Positions 21,995 through 34,400 are shown, counted from the stretch's first letter. The stretch is DNA of 64,000 nt from Bryoerythrophyllum caledonicum (GCA_963971425.1 OZ020524.1:868001-932000); one strand, 5' to 3'. The notes: generated by a model from the letters alone, not told the origin. Numbers and translations are program-made.

Positions 21995-24900
21995 TCATGC
22001 GGACGCTTGCAAACCCGGATCATGCAACTTCGAGTTCTGGATCTCAAGCGTCTCCCCATCCCTGGCCTCTGCTGGATTAGCCATTGCAGCCTCTACTGGA
22101 GTGGGGTCTGCTACAGCTGCTGTGGTTGGGTTGGGTGCTGAATATTCACGGTCTGACCTCCAGGACGTGGTGAGGTCCGGGGGAGCGGAGTCTCTGAGGG
22201 AGTCAGGGGACCTGTCGGAGACGCCGGGGTTGGGCATGCTGGAGGACGCGCTCACCACGTCCGGGGACCAGACGTCCCTGGTCTTCTTGCGGCGGCGAGA
22301 GCGCCGGGGCGTGGGCGGCTCCTCCTCCTCGATGAACATCACCAGCGACCGCAGGAAGCTCTTGCTCGCTTCCACCCGCGACATCTTCCTCTGTGGCCAC
22401 GCGTGCAACCCACACATGAGCAAAGTCGACAATATGAAGGGAAACCTCAGCACAACGAAGCGTTGAGAGTCTTCGAAGTACCTCGCTGTTGATAGCAAGC
22501 CCTTGAGACATCTTCCGGTGGCGCAGGACCATGCGGGCCCAGTACACGAGGCAACAGAAGATGGACGCACAGCCGGTGATGAGGAACAGGCCCCAGAACG
22601 TGCCCAAGCCGAGCTGCGAGGTCTCGCTCGCCACGTTCCGCTTGGTGCAGCTCTCCGTGTTCAGCCACAAATCGTGGATCCGCTGCAGCTCCCCGTTCTC
22701 CGACAGCTTCAGAATGGCAGTCGAGAAATCGATCGCCAGCTGGGAGCCCTTGGGAAATGCCTGCACAGCAACTGTCAGAACTACTTCTTCTGGCCAGGCA
22801 CGAGAGGTGGAGAGGGAGGGTGGGTGCTTACGAAGCCCCAGCCGCCCTTGGTGAACTCCTGGCCGGCGATGGTGAAGGCGCACTCGGAGGAGAGGAAGAG
22901 CTGCACGTAGGGGAGCTCGTCGACGATGGCGCCGACGCCGCCGCGGGCGGGGCCGCGGGTGAGCGCGGAGGCGTAGGCGGCGAGCGTGTCGAGCGGCACG
23001 AGGCGCTCCTCCGCGACGTTGAGCTGCAGCAGGTAGTCGCGCACGAACGAGCCCGTCTGGTAGCCGATGGGCACGTTGCTGGTGAGCAAGCTGGAAATGC
23101 CCTGGATGGTGGGCAGCAGCTGCTGGACAGTCAACAGCGACGTCAGGCTCGCGGTGTAGGAGCTGATGATGATGAGCACCACAAACAGCCAGATGATGAG
23201 AACCGCCCTACCCAGCGTGCTATTCACTTTCTCCCCTGAAAAAGCAGCAATCACCACAAATCAACAACCATCATCACAAACCATAATTTCATCACATTGA
23301 GATTTTTCAAGTCACATTCACGGCTTACTTTGCGAGAAATCACAGTCACGGCTTACTTTGCGAGAAAAACAGCGTCGAGAATATGAACCTGCAAGATCCA
23401 TGCGACAAAGTGAGTACACATTGAAGGTGGAAAACAAACAAGGACAGCATGCAGATGGGGAGAGTGGCCGCAGCGACGTACCAGAGAGTGGTGACGACCT
23501 GTTTTTTGGGGCGGCCCCGGAAGTGGCGATTCTTCTTGTGCTCGAGGTGCCAGATGACGAGGCCGGTGAAGAAGAAGAAGGCGCCGGTTGAGCACCACAT
23601 GGCCGGCGTGAAAGGGCGCATGAAGGCCCAGGCTTGGTTACTCTCGCCCTGCCGGATGGGCACCACGACGGCCAGCCCCGACGTCGTGTACGGCTGTGTG
23701 AAGTCCACTGTCATGGAGCGCTTCGTGGTGATCGTCACATCGCCCACCACCGCGTCGTAATCCTGCAGCTCATCTACACACCCGCTTTATGGATCCACAT
23801 GGCCTCCAAACCAAAGCAGCGGTAGCGTAAGCCATTACCTTCTCCACGATCTCGTTCACGAGCGCGTCATAGCTCGGTGTTGAGCTCCCGTTGCCGTACT
23901 TGGTGAAGCTGTATGCAACCGAGTAGGGCAGGTTGTTGATCGCCTGCTGGAACACGTCGATGCAGAACCCGTGAAACGAGGTGCGATTCTCGGAGTCGAT
24001 GGTCGAGCTCACAAACTCCTTGTACCCGATCTTGTTCGGCACGCCGATCACCAGCGGCCGCCCGTTTTTCGGCACCACCCACCCCCGCGGCACCTCCATC
24101 TGGCCCCCCGGCCAGATCACAGCTTGTAACTGCAGACCGAAAATCGGTGAGAAATCAGACCAGGACAACAGATCGGGATGGACAGGAAGTGCGACGTAGT
24201 TCTCACCCCGAATTTGGAGCTGTGTTCCACAGCATGGCTGACGCCGAGCGAGGTGGTGGTGTTGCGCGGCGCGGCGGGGAGGCAACCCGTGGCGTTGGAC
24301 CAGAAGCCGACGACGCGCAGGCCGTTGCCGACCATATTCATGATCTCGAAGGACGACCCGATGAAGTCCCCGCGCTCGTCGACCTGGACGGAGCCCGTGA
24401 CGCCGGCGAGCTGCGTCTCGAGCAGTGCGCGCTTGAAGAGCGCGCCATCGCGGAACACCTTGAGCTTGGCCATCTCGTTACTCCCTCCAGCGTCGCTGGG
24501 ATACGTCATGGGGTCCACGAACAACGTCGCCCCGCCCTGGTCCAGGAACCTCCGCAGCGCACGAGATATCATCCACACCGCATCGTACGCGTACAGCGCG
24601 TACACATTGTTCATCATGGCCGCTTCCGCGCCGTGGTACGCCCTCCAGCGCTCGCGGTACGCCTCCAAGAGCGGCGACGGCGGGATGTAGCTTCGCGTGG
24701 CGAGCACGTACTGCAGCGAGGCGACGAAGTTCGGATCCGCCTGCAGGAAGTCCATGACGCTCGCCATGGCCTCCGACACGATCCACACGTACCCAGATGA
24801 CACCATCTGCAGCCACTGCGCCATGATGAAGAGCTCGCGCCCCACGTTGGGCTCCATGTGCACCACGAACACGCGCGACTCCATCTGCGACAGCATCGCC

Positions 24901-25715
24901 AGCAAGCGCCCCAGCCCGTCGCTCGTCACCTTCGGGTCCAGCGCCGCCTTGTACACGATGCTCGACCCCACCGCCTTCAGCGAGTCGCCCAGCGCGTCGA
25001 TGCCATTGTTGCCGAAGTCGTCGTCCGTGTACACCGCCGTCACCTCCCTCCACCCGTAGTACTGAATTACACCTGCATCCCATCCCCTCACATCATCCAT
25101 CAAAAATGCCCACTAGGCGATAACAGAGATTCAGCTAGTCTCCTCACCGGCGATGGCGGCCATCTGCACGCTGTCGCTATGCGTGAGGCGCACGAAGTAG
25201 GGATACTGATCCTCGGAGAGCGAGGGGTCAGTGGCGGAGAACGATACCAGCGGGACGTGCGTGGCGGTGCACATGTGCGACACGAAGTGCGACACCACGG
25301 ACGTCTGCGGCCCCACGAACGCCACCACCTCCTCCTCCAGCAAGTTCATCGCTGCATGGGAACCAAATCACGTGTCATGTTCGTCTTGCGATTCATCCAC
25401 TGGGCAGAGCTCATTTCATGGAATCCACTTACCTGCGGCGGCGCCCTGGAACGCGCTGCAGTTGGTGTTGCCGAGATGCAGGACGAGCTGCGTGTCGTTG
25501 CCCAGGACGGAGGCATTGTTGACGTCGCGCACGGCGAGCTCCAGCGCCGCCTTGGCCGCGCGCCCGATCGTGGAATTGAAGGCGAGAAGCCCACCGATAG
25601 CGATGGACGCCGCGGGCGGGCTGCTCGGGGCCGGACCAGCTGCAGCATCAGCCATGGCCATCACCGCCGCCACCAGGAGGAGGATTGCCAATGACCCCCG
25701 CCATCGCTCCCACAT
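21995..25715 (-). CDS. GLR: Glutamate receptor-like cation channel (GLR)
   Basis: Plant GLR, an amino-acid-gated cation/calcium channel of plasma or internal membranes. Exons in transcript order: 25715-25433, 25351-25148, 25072-24207, 24129-23839, 23762-23482, 23388-23357, 23235-22832, 22760-22482, 22390-21995; 1011 aa. The ATG at 25713-25715 opens a hydrophobic signal peptide ([10 protein letters not shown]). Then come the LIVBP-type amino-terminal domain (about 45-450), ligand-binding S1 (about 465-600), M1 near 602-620, the pore segment [14 protein letters not shown] near 637-651 (assembled over 32-bp exon 6), M3 659-690 with [10 protein letters not shown] at 677-686 (counterpart of animal SYTANLAAF), S2, M4 near 841-864, and a Ser/Pro-rich cytoplasmic tail with [16 protein letters not shown]. 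Slightly longer than typical GLRs (900-950 aa). The acceptor of exon 5 could lie 6 bp earlier, adding two residues. Confidence 0.94.
23312..23367. repeat. 28-bp tandem duplication copying a splice donor in GLR
   Basis: Units 23312-23339 and 23340-23367 differ at one base. On the minus strand each contains CTCGCAAAGTAAGCC, the end of exon 6 with its donor. Only the upstream donor (exon end at 23357) keeps the frame into exon 7; use of the second would read into TGA. Confidence 0.85.
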
Positions 25716-26844
25716 GCTCACGAATCCTTTGCAGCACCACCACCACCTCCAGGTGCTGCACCTCAACCGTCCTCTCTTCTCCTTCCAATCTGACGCGAGA
25801 TTCCAACCGTGGCTGCCGAATTGTCAAACGACGAGAAGCTGGCCCTTTCACCAATTCCACTCCTCGAGCTCCAAGAGCTCTTTTCCCGCTTTAGCTCACC
25901 ATGAAACACATGTGCAACGTGTGATGTTAAAGGGCTGCTTGGTGATGATGATCTCCGCGCATCTGGAACATGTCAGATTCATAGATCATTGGAGCAGTGG
26001 CCGGCAGCACCGTCTAACTTATTCTTTGGACTATTTTATCTGCAGGCAGGGGCCCATCATTCTCTGCCCTTTAGACCCTCCTGGTGACTTTCCTGCCCTT
26101 GTCTCTTCCTGGAATTGTCGCTTGTGGCAGAATATGTGAGCAGACACAGAAGCTGAAGCTGAAGGACTGTAGATTGATAGCTGCGTGATGCGTCACCTAG
26201 AATGAGGGGAGAGCAGGTGAGGAGTAGGTGATTCCCCGGCGGCTCTCCGGGCATTCCGATCCACGCGCTTCTCAAGGACTTGGGATGTCTGTACTCTTCA
26301 TCTGTAGGTAAGTGAATGTTCTCCCTCTCTAATTATACTGCCATGGCGGTGCTGTACTCAGTCTGTCACTGGGCCAGGTGGGAAAGCAGTGCCTATCATG
26401 TTGCGTGCCTGGCATTCATGACGTTTTGATACTAGATTCTCCGGTACTTGTGTTTTTCTGTTCACTCGATAGTGGCCCCATACTCGTACCATGGTTTGGA
26501 TGACCACCAGCGTGTGTTCCGTGTCGAGGTCCCTCGAATATTCCTTCAGCCAAAAGCAGCCGCAAATATCAATGTCTGAGTGATAGCAATCATGAGGGGA
26601 CTTTGAAAGATGCTTGGTCAGAGCTCCACAGAATTTGGAATATAAAAGGAGGAACTATATACACTCTGCTCACGAACTTACAGGAAAGGTCAATGGGCTA
26701 CCACTAGTGAGAGGCCCAATAACATTTATTACAAGCACAGCTACAAACGATGTGGCGATGGAGACGGACCCTCTGTATGCCAACGACCCTGTCTGAACTT
26801 AATAGACCTTGCTAATGTTAACAGGATGAAACATTCGGTAAGTT
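25716..26844. other. Spacer: GLR promoter region and TBC 3' UTR
   Basis: About 1.1 kb between the GLR start codon and the stop codon of the upstream TBC gene, both on the minus strand. I identify no separate gene. Open frames over 25.4-26.1 kb on the plus strand are shadows of the GC-rich GLR exon 1. Confidence 0.5.
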
Positions 26845-29800
26845 CTAGCCTGAGTTCAGGTGCGAAGGTGAACGATCGAACATGACGCGCCACATGAATG
26901 CGCGAGACAGGACCATTTCCAGCTCTTGATGAGTCCAATTCTTGGTAGGAATCGTCTGTAAGAAAAGAATCATCTCTTGGAAATCCAGCTGCTGTAGTTG
27001 GTCTGACCACTGCGATCAGAAACAAATAGATCCGTAAGTCATCTGCTCAAATTTGGAGAGAAGAGAACAGCTAGCATCTTGCAGGAGGCACAAGAGTTAA
27101 AGCTTGTGATGTTTAGGAGAATATAATATAAGGGTTGACTAGACACTCTGGCGAAATGACTTACAGTAAGAAGGAAACTGGCGCAAACATATACGAGATA
27201 CTCTGGAAAGTTGTCTGCTTCTGCTAACCATGTGTCCCAAAGGCGGCCAACAAGTTGAAAAGGAATCTGCTCGAGCAGACAGAGAAATGTCAGTTGCAAA
27301 CATTCAAGAGACAAGAATGACATAGTTGTAAGTTACACAACAATATATACAGCCCTAGTGAAACCTACGAGTTATACGATGATATTCTCTAGGTTCAACA
27401 CATGGTTGATATAAAACCTGTTGTCATTATTTATCTACGGAAAATCTTCTAAACATAAAGGACTATCTATACGTTGTCTTCTTGGCATGACCACACGTCT
27501 CCTCTTCCCAGAAAATTACTTAAGATGAGAATGACAACAGTGACCTATCTACAAAACCTGCTAAGTACATGAAATAAACCAGACCAAACGGTGGAAATCT
27601 CATACCTCCCGAATCAGGAGGCAGTTCAACCAGCGAAATGAAAACTGGAGAAACTCCAACCCCTCCTGCTCCAGATGCTTCGCAACAGGTTCTGGATACC
27701 AAGAGTCTTTCAATGAGATTTTTCCTTAATGGATATCTCTATGTAACTGGTTATAAGAAGGCAATCATTGACGCTCGCCAACAAAGATCACATCTTTTCA
27801 GTTGCTGCAAAGAATGACAGATGCCGCACTGCTCTGCGCCCATAGTCTTGATAGATACCAGCATTCAAGCATGTTGTACATATTTATTTGTGTTCTCCTC
27901 TTCATTTCTAAACAGGGCTAGCGCCTCTACTGGAGTGCAAGTCCTAAACAGCATAAAGCGCGTTCAGCTACTTATAATACACCCAAGAAACCACAAAGTG
28001 ATGGCAGGATAAAGGGGATACCATCAATACGGCGGACCAGCTCCTTAAACCTGAACACAAGCCTCTGTATGCCAGGCTGTGCAAATGTGTAGTGGTCCTG
28101 AATACCATCCAATAACTTTGACAAACATCCAAAAGAATCTGCTTCCACCTGCGCCCTCAAAACTCCCCTCAAATCAAAAGCAAGCCCTTAACTAGTCGTG
28201 AGGTTGCCTAGCAGAATGTACATTAGGGCTTCGAACATCAATAGCAATAACTGACCTTGGAGATGATGCCTGGAGACAGTTTGCTCATGTCCCACATGTC
28301 TATATCCCCTTCTAGGTACTCTGATAGAAATACAACAATAAATGGTGTAGCCAAATCATTGATACCCTGGACATAACCGCTTGCTGGATGTCGAATGGCC
28401 CTGTAAAAGAATGGAACGACGTTACCAACGGCCATCAAATAAGATAACAGCAGCATCTTGCAACTAAAAAACTGGAGTTCACTTCATAATCTAGTTTAGA
28501 CTGCTTGCTTTGAACAACGATAACGGAAAAATAAGTACGTGACTAAGAAAGTGGGATTTATCACATCAGACTACTGATCTGGACGTGAGAGGATCGGCAT
28601 ACCATATATACAAAATGCGCTTCAAGGTGGACTGGATAATTGAATCCTGGAAAAAGGGCACTTCAGGCAGTGTTCTTGGCGCATCCACACCAATCTGCAA
28701 TTCAACAAATATCAACAAATAGCGAAAAGGTTATCCACAGGTCTTAGTCCTGAAGTTCCTGCGATTTGCCAAATGAAGTACTAAACTAGGACTTATCAGA
28801 AAAGTATGAATGCTGGAGAGAGCAGACAGAACCTGATGTAGCATCACAATTTCATCCTCAGTGCGATCAGCATCTGGTATATCATAGTATTGTGGCACAC
28901 AATCCATATACTCCTGTCGCTTTCTTGCCAGAGCTGCCTCCCTTCTATCAGAATTGGGTGATGCATAGCCCTTCCACCCCAATTTTATGTCACTAGCTTC
29001 TTGAAGAAGACAATCTTCATACAAAGCTCCGTAAACCAATCCAATTAAAGCCAAAACACAACAAGAAGCAACGCTCACACTTACCAAAAGCAGCCGCCAC
29101 ACAGTTGGCCTAAGAAAGGGAGGAACGCCACTCCATGCAAGTTCCCGCAGTGCATCTGTCTCAACACACAACAGACCAGATGTAAATCATGTCACACGCA
29201 ATTGAGGGAGGGGGGCAAACAATGCTAGCTTGCTACTCACAAAGCACTCAAAGGTCTGTAACTAGGTGCTCAACCCCATCGCTCTCGTCAACACTACACA
29301 CGCGGTAATCAGCTGCCCTCCAAACCATGTGCGTGACTCACCTACATCAACACTTTGAGCAGCCAAGATCTTCTTAAACCTTGCAACTCGAGCGGCATCG
29401 GTAGCTCGTCCTCCAGGAAGCCGGGAGCTTTCCGACCCGCTTCCTCTACTAGAAGTATCAAAAGGATAGCTGGGCGACGCAACGCAAGGCTCGCTGTTCC
29501 CATCACTTGCATCACTTGCAAAGCTCTGTCACACAAAATTGAACCAAACCTCAGACATCACTTCACCAACAATGCACACACAACTTACGTGTCACGACAA
29601 CACTCACTTTCGATTCGGTGAGCGACGGGCCTCCACTGTCACAATCCTCGCCTCCTCTGTCTGAGGTCGATGCTTCGCCATTCGAGTCTTTCCGTCCCAG
29701 AATCCGCCCAACACCTAACAACCTGCGCTCAAACATCTCATCAATAACTTCTCTCACCCGCATTTCGCCTCAATTAATATAAAAAATCCAGCAAACTCCA

Positions 29801-30066
29801 CAAATCTTGCAAGAGAGCGCAAGAATTCCCAAAAAACCCTAAATTACAAAATCCTCGCCCATTGAGGTCAGGTCGCCACAGAAAAGGCGCAAGATCACGG
29901 TAAACAACATGAGAATGACAGATCCAGAGGGAGAGAGGAAATGCGGGCAGATCGCGTACCCGGTGACTTTGCGGAGGGTCTGGTTGAGGCTGCTGGTGCG
30001 ATCGCCATTGGCGACGCTCCCTCCGACTGCCGCAGCCGGAGATCCTCCTCCTGCCGGGGGCTTCAT
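26845..30066 (-). CDS. TBC-domain Rab GTPase-activating protein (Gyp1/TBC1D22 type)
   Basis: Accelerates GTP hydrolysis by Rab/Ypt GTPases in Golgi and endomembrane traffic. Exons in transcript order: 30066-29960, 29722-29608, 29525-29342, 29155-29085, 28970-28833, 28694-28603, 28400-28256, 28148-28022, 27691-27606, 27266-27165, 27009-26845; 443 aa, the normal plant length. A Ser/Gly-rich N-terminus (about 1-130) precedes the TBC domain (about 135-400): ALRELAWSGVPPFLRPTVWRLLLGYASPNSDRR, the arginine-finger motif IGVDAPR (R212), the glutamine-finger motif YVQ (Q247), CLSKLLDGIQDHYTFAQPGIQ, and RLWDTWLAEADNFPEYLVYVCASFLL. Both catalytic fingers are present, so the protein should be active. It ends WRVMFDRSPSHLNSG. 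The gene lies upstream of and in the same orientation as GLR, and head to head with VPS13. Confidence 0.95.
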
Positions 30067-30501
30067 AGTGCGAGTGGCGCGTGGAGTGGCGTGGAGCGGG
30101 CGTGGAGCGCAGGGGTAGCGTAACCCTAACGCAGCAGCAGCAGAGGTGCAGCAGCAACGGGAGCGTCAGCCATGCGAGCAGCGCCGAGGTGAGCCTCCCT
30201 CCGCAGTAAAATCCTACACTCCGGTGTGCTCTGTAGCGCGCATCCCCCGAGGCTATGGTGGTGAAGATGCACAAGAGCACGACAACGCCAGCAAACACAA
30301 CGTAGCACATCTGTCTCTCCCTCCCTCCCTCCCTCCGTTGGTCGTCCGTCGTTCGTTCGTCCGCCTCTCGCCGCTTCGTCCGTCGCTCGCCTCTTTGATA
30401 TGAAGGGCTTTGAAAGTTCTTGAAGAATGTAAAGAGATGTCATGTATTTGTGAATAAATTTTTAGGATGTCTTTCATAGAAATATATCTAAAGAAATGAT
30501 T
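30067..30501. other. TBC promoter and leader region
   Basis: GC-rich sequence directly upstream of the TBC start, with CCCTCCCT and CGTCCGTCGTTCG low-complexity tracts at 30311-30390. These are typical promoter/leader features but no defined motif can be called. The GC-rich part ends near 30400, where AT-rich repeat DNA begins. Confidence 0.4.
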
Positions 30502-31434
30502 TTAACCCCTAAAGGACCAAACGTCCCCCCGGGGTCATTTTGGATTTTGGGCATGTACCTACAATTCGAAAAAAAATCCTTTTTTAATCAACTTTTTTTT
30601 CAAGATAGGATCTGATAAGAGCTTCGTGGAGATATTTTTTTATTTTTTTTTGGATTTGTGGTTTGAAAGTTAGTATCACTTAAAGCCAAAAGTGGGACTT
30701 CGGGCACCTCCAAAAATTTTGACAAAAGTTTCTATTAACATTGAGATTTTTCACACATGTGAAGAATATTTCCTTATTTGGAAATTTTCAAAAAAAAATC
30801 TTGTCTTTAGTGTAAGAAGGCATTTTATTCCAAGTCAAACATTTTCACTCATTCTCGGGCAACGGGGGAAAAAAACTTCATCTTTTCTACATAAAACCTA
30901 GAGATCTTCATATTTTTCACTTTTGTTTTTTTCAACAACAATATATGGTGAAAACCTTCTAATTGACCGTTCGGATTATCATTTGACTACGTACGTAGTT
31001 CACAAAAGAATAAAACGTGAAATGGCAATTTTTTAACCTCCACTCCTTGCACACTTGTTTTGAATATGCTACACTCCTTTTTTACCTCTAAAAATTGGTG
31101 TGTTGACAAATAACATCATGCTTAAGACAATGGTAAAAGATTTAGACCTTGTACAATGCAAAAATTTGATACAAAATGAAGTCAAAGTCAGCTGATCTAC
31201 TCAACGCAGGGATGAAAATGAACCATTGTTTTGACTTTAAACACTAAAATCTATCAATCCGTGCGGTGGATCGCAACCAAAATTTAATGGCATGTTTATG
31301 TGGAAGTCTATTTTAAGATCTTACGGTTGAAAATCCGAAATTCACTTTAAAATGTGATTTTCATGTCTCTTTTTGACAGTGGCAGTTTTGGACTGGTTTT
31401 AGAGCGAATTAGGTCGTGGTCCTTTAGGGGTTAA
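30502..31434. mobile_element. TTAA-flanked non-autonomous element, copy B
   Basis: A 933-bp element with perfect terminal inverted repeats: TTAACCCCTAAAGGACCA at the left and its exact complement at the right (ending 31434). It is non-coding. The first 60 bp (acgtccccccgggg, then tttgggcatgt) define a subfamily shared with copy F at 60556. The interior shares blocks with copies A, C, D and G, such as 'cgggcacctccaaaa' and 'ctcgggcaac'. Perfect end repeats suggest it is among the younger copies. The flanks beyond TTAA show no further duplication. Confidence 0.85.
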
Positions 31435-32651
31435 ACATATTCACGCTATTGTCATTTGAATAATCTAGTTTTCATAGATTTGTATCAACTACAATTTGTA
31501 GGTAGTTATAGATTTCTACCATAGCCCATGCAGAAAATAATTCATTTGAACCTTAACGAAATCTTAGGTAAATTACAGTTTAAAAGTACCCAGAGAGAAA
31601 ACAATTCCATGATAAGAGTGCCTAAAATTGTAAATATCAAGCAAACATTGTATAATCAATTATTTTTACATAAATTATCTTGACTTAATTGCCAAATCAA
31701 ATCCTCACATATATAAATGAAAAATTTAATGATGTGAACCAATTTTTTGAAAAAAAAATCCAAAAAAAATTGAAGCTATCTTTAGAAATACTATTTGCTA
31801 GATTTAATCCTCGGATAGGCTATATTGGGTCAACAAGTCCATTCTATACAAAATCTATTATAATTCTTTTATACAATGTCATACTCATATTTTTTTACAT
31901 ACACATAAATTTTGCTCCTTTATTTTTGTCAGGCAATTTCAAGATTTTATTTGCGAACCTTTTCATATGATTGAAGAGAAACTAATTTTATTTGTTTAAT
32001 CTATATTCATTAATATTACTAAAATCTATATTTCTACTTGTTTTACTCTTTTAGTGATTTGGTCCTTTCACTCATTCATCTCATGTTGTTATGGAAGGTG
32101 TGGAGTTTCAGATTGAAGCTTAAATATTAAAAAAAAAAAAATTCTAATGAAGAAAAGAATAATGAGAAGGGAATGAGAAAATAAAGAAAGAAGAAAATAG
32201 AAGGGTTGTAAAGGAGAAGATACATGCATAGCTCATTTTCCTAACTATGAGGTCCTAGAACAATAGGGTAAAATGTGAAGTTTTCAAACAAGAATAATAC
32301 AATCCTCAGACTTTGTCTATTGCAAAAGTTGTGTAATATTGTCAATATTGGATGAAGGTTTGTGTTGAGAAATATTCAAAATTGATATATATGCGTTCAA
32401 CTAATCAGCCCAAATAGCACCTCAAGTAGTAACTTTAGATAATAAATGATCTTTCAAATATTAAATAATAGAGAGGTCTATTGCATGATTCTAGATTATG
32501 GTCAATTAGGAATTTAAGATTGTGTAAAAGAATTCCTATGGTGGAAAGGATGTGAAATGGATATCATTCATTCTCCTATAATAATACTAGATCGTATGAT
32601 TTTTTACTAGGCTTAGATCTCATCACAAGACTTCAAATAGCTTGTTCTAAC
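31435..32651. other. AT-rich spacer between copies B and C
   Basis: Very AT-rich sequence with A and T runs and no motif-bearing open frame. I see nothing in it that I can name. Confidence 0.5.
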
Positions 32652-33585
32652 TTAATCCCTAAAGGACCATTGAAGTGTCAAAATGGGCTTTTAAAAGTTT
32701 GGTCAGGTTCCTATGGTGTCAATTTCCAACATTCCACTTTGAAATTTTGATTGTAGAAGGCAAGTACTAAGACCTCGGTGGGAGAACAATTATTTCCTAA
32801 ATCTGACATTTAATAATGAAAAAGTAATAGGATTTTGAATTTCAAATGCGAAGGGGGGGCAAGTCGGGCACCTCCAAAAACTTCTGCTAGGACACTCTAT
32901 TGAATGTGAGATTTTCAATACTAGCAAGTGACATTATTTCTTTTCATATGGTCCAAAAAAAGTTCTTGTATTTAGTGAAAAATAGCATACTAACCCAAGA
33001 CAAACATTCTCACACATTGTCGGGCAACATACCAAGAAAACTTCTTCTTTTCCACATAAAACTTAGAGATCTTCATATAATTGAATTTTTATTTTTTCAA
33101 TACCAACATGTAGTGTATATCTTCTTATTGACCATTTGGATTAACAATTTGAAACATATTAAGTTCACAAAATATGAAAACGTGAAATGGCAAATTTTGA
33201 ACCTCCACTCTTTGCACAATTGCTTTGAATATACTACATTGTTCCTCTACCTCTAAAAATTGTTGTCTAAGGAACTAACATCATGCTTAACATGATGGTA
33301 ATGGATTTAGACCTTGTGTAGTGCAAAAAATTGACACCAAGTCTTCCCAAAGTCTGTCGATCCATTGAAAATGAAGTCTTGCTTGACTTCAAACACTATA
33401 ATCTTTCAACTTGTGCAGTCGAAGTTTATAAAATTTTGTGAGTATGTTACTTAATAGGTATTAATTGAGATCTTATGATCTGATCTAAAAAAAATAAAAT
33501 TGTTCCCTCTTTTTTTCATTGCACTAGAATTCAACAAATTTGAAGTGTTTTTGGTCTGAAATTGTCACGATATCTTAAGGATTAA
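32652..33585. mobile_element. TTAA-flanked non-autonomous element, copy C
   Basis: A 934-bp element starting TTAATCCCTAAAGGACCA. The right end (cttaaggattaa) is a degenerate complement. It has the second subfamily's beginning (gtgtcaaaatgggc, caggttcctatggtgtcaatttcc), which matches the reverse complement of the right end of copy D. It is non-coding, and older than copy B to judge by its end mismatches. Confidence 0.8.
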
Positions 33586-34127
33586 TTAGATACCAATACC
33601 CATTAAATTTTGGTTTATTTCCTCTCTACATGTTCGCAATATTTCACAAACAACTAGAAATAATAAATTTGAAGAAATTAATGAGTTGATATTGTTTCTA
33701 TATGTAGTATTCACAAACAAGAGAAGTTTTTTACACCTTGTGACCATTGAAAAAATAAATTATTAAAATCAAACATAATTTTAAATTTGAGAAACATGTT
33801 CTAAAATTTCAAAATGATTAAATATTTTATTGTATATGATTTGATTTAACTTTTCTAAAATACTTAATATATATGACATGTTGACCTCTATCTATAATAT
33901 TAATTAGAAACTTTGATTTATATTACAATACATACTTTATGTATCTTATATTCTAATACAACTCATTCCAATTTCTTGAAAGATATATTTTTCAATCATT
34001 CTTCATTTTTACATCAACCTCAAACTTTTTAAACCCAATAGATTGAGTTTACTCTCCCATTACAAAGAAGAGCAACTTCAACTTCTAAGAAAGTTCACAT
34101 CTTAATGCGTACATTGCGCGTCTAAGG

Positions 34128-34181
34128 CAAAGTATTGGAGTACCACTATTTGTGCAAAGATAGTGGTACTCCAATACTTTG
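34128..34181. other. Perfect 22-bp stem hairpin
   Basis: Left arm 34128-34149 and right arm 34160-34181 are exact reverse complements (CAAAGTATTGGAGTACCACTAT), separated by a 10-base loop. Pairing may continue imperfectly outside the arms. It could be a fold-back element, a small-RNA precursor or a DNA cruciform site; sequence alone does not decide. Confidence 0.8.
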
Positions 34182-34204
34182 GCATGGAGGTGCGTATCAA
34201 AGAA

Positions 34205-34400
34205 GTGATTACAACCAACCCCCTCTACAACAACCTTGTTGGTTTTGCCTGCTATACATAAGAGGTCTCTATATTGAGCGGTTGTTATAGCGGAGAAGGT
34301 GGGTACAGCCTCTTACACCAAGTGTTGTTTTTATGAAAAGAGAAGATTTGTTCTAACCCAAGCTACCTACTATAACGAGATTGTTGTTTTATCAAATGCT
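34205..34400. repeat. Dispersed repeat, copy 1 (second copy in VPS13 intron 18)
   Basis: Shares an ordered series of words with about 42295-42515: 'ctacaacaaccttgttggtt', 'tgcctgctata', 'tattgag..gttgttata', 'ccaagtgttg', 'agaagattggttct'. It is non-coding, with no terminal repeats identified. Boundaries are approximate. Confidence 0.6.

Noticed and set aside
24117-25103. Long plus-strand open frames opposite the GLR exons
   Set aside because: GC-rich codon-3 shadows of a gene whose minus-strand frame has clear receptor domains.
25713-25766. Longer N-terminus of GLR (17 more codons)
   Set aside because: The upstream frame begins with TTG, not ATG, and reads an unlikely Trp/Cys-rich stretch; the ATG at 25713-25715 opens a good signal peptide.
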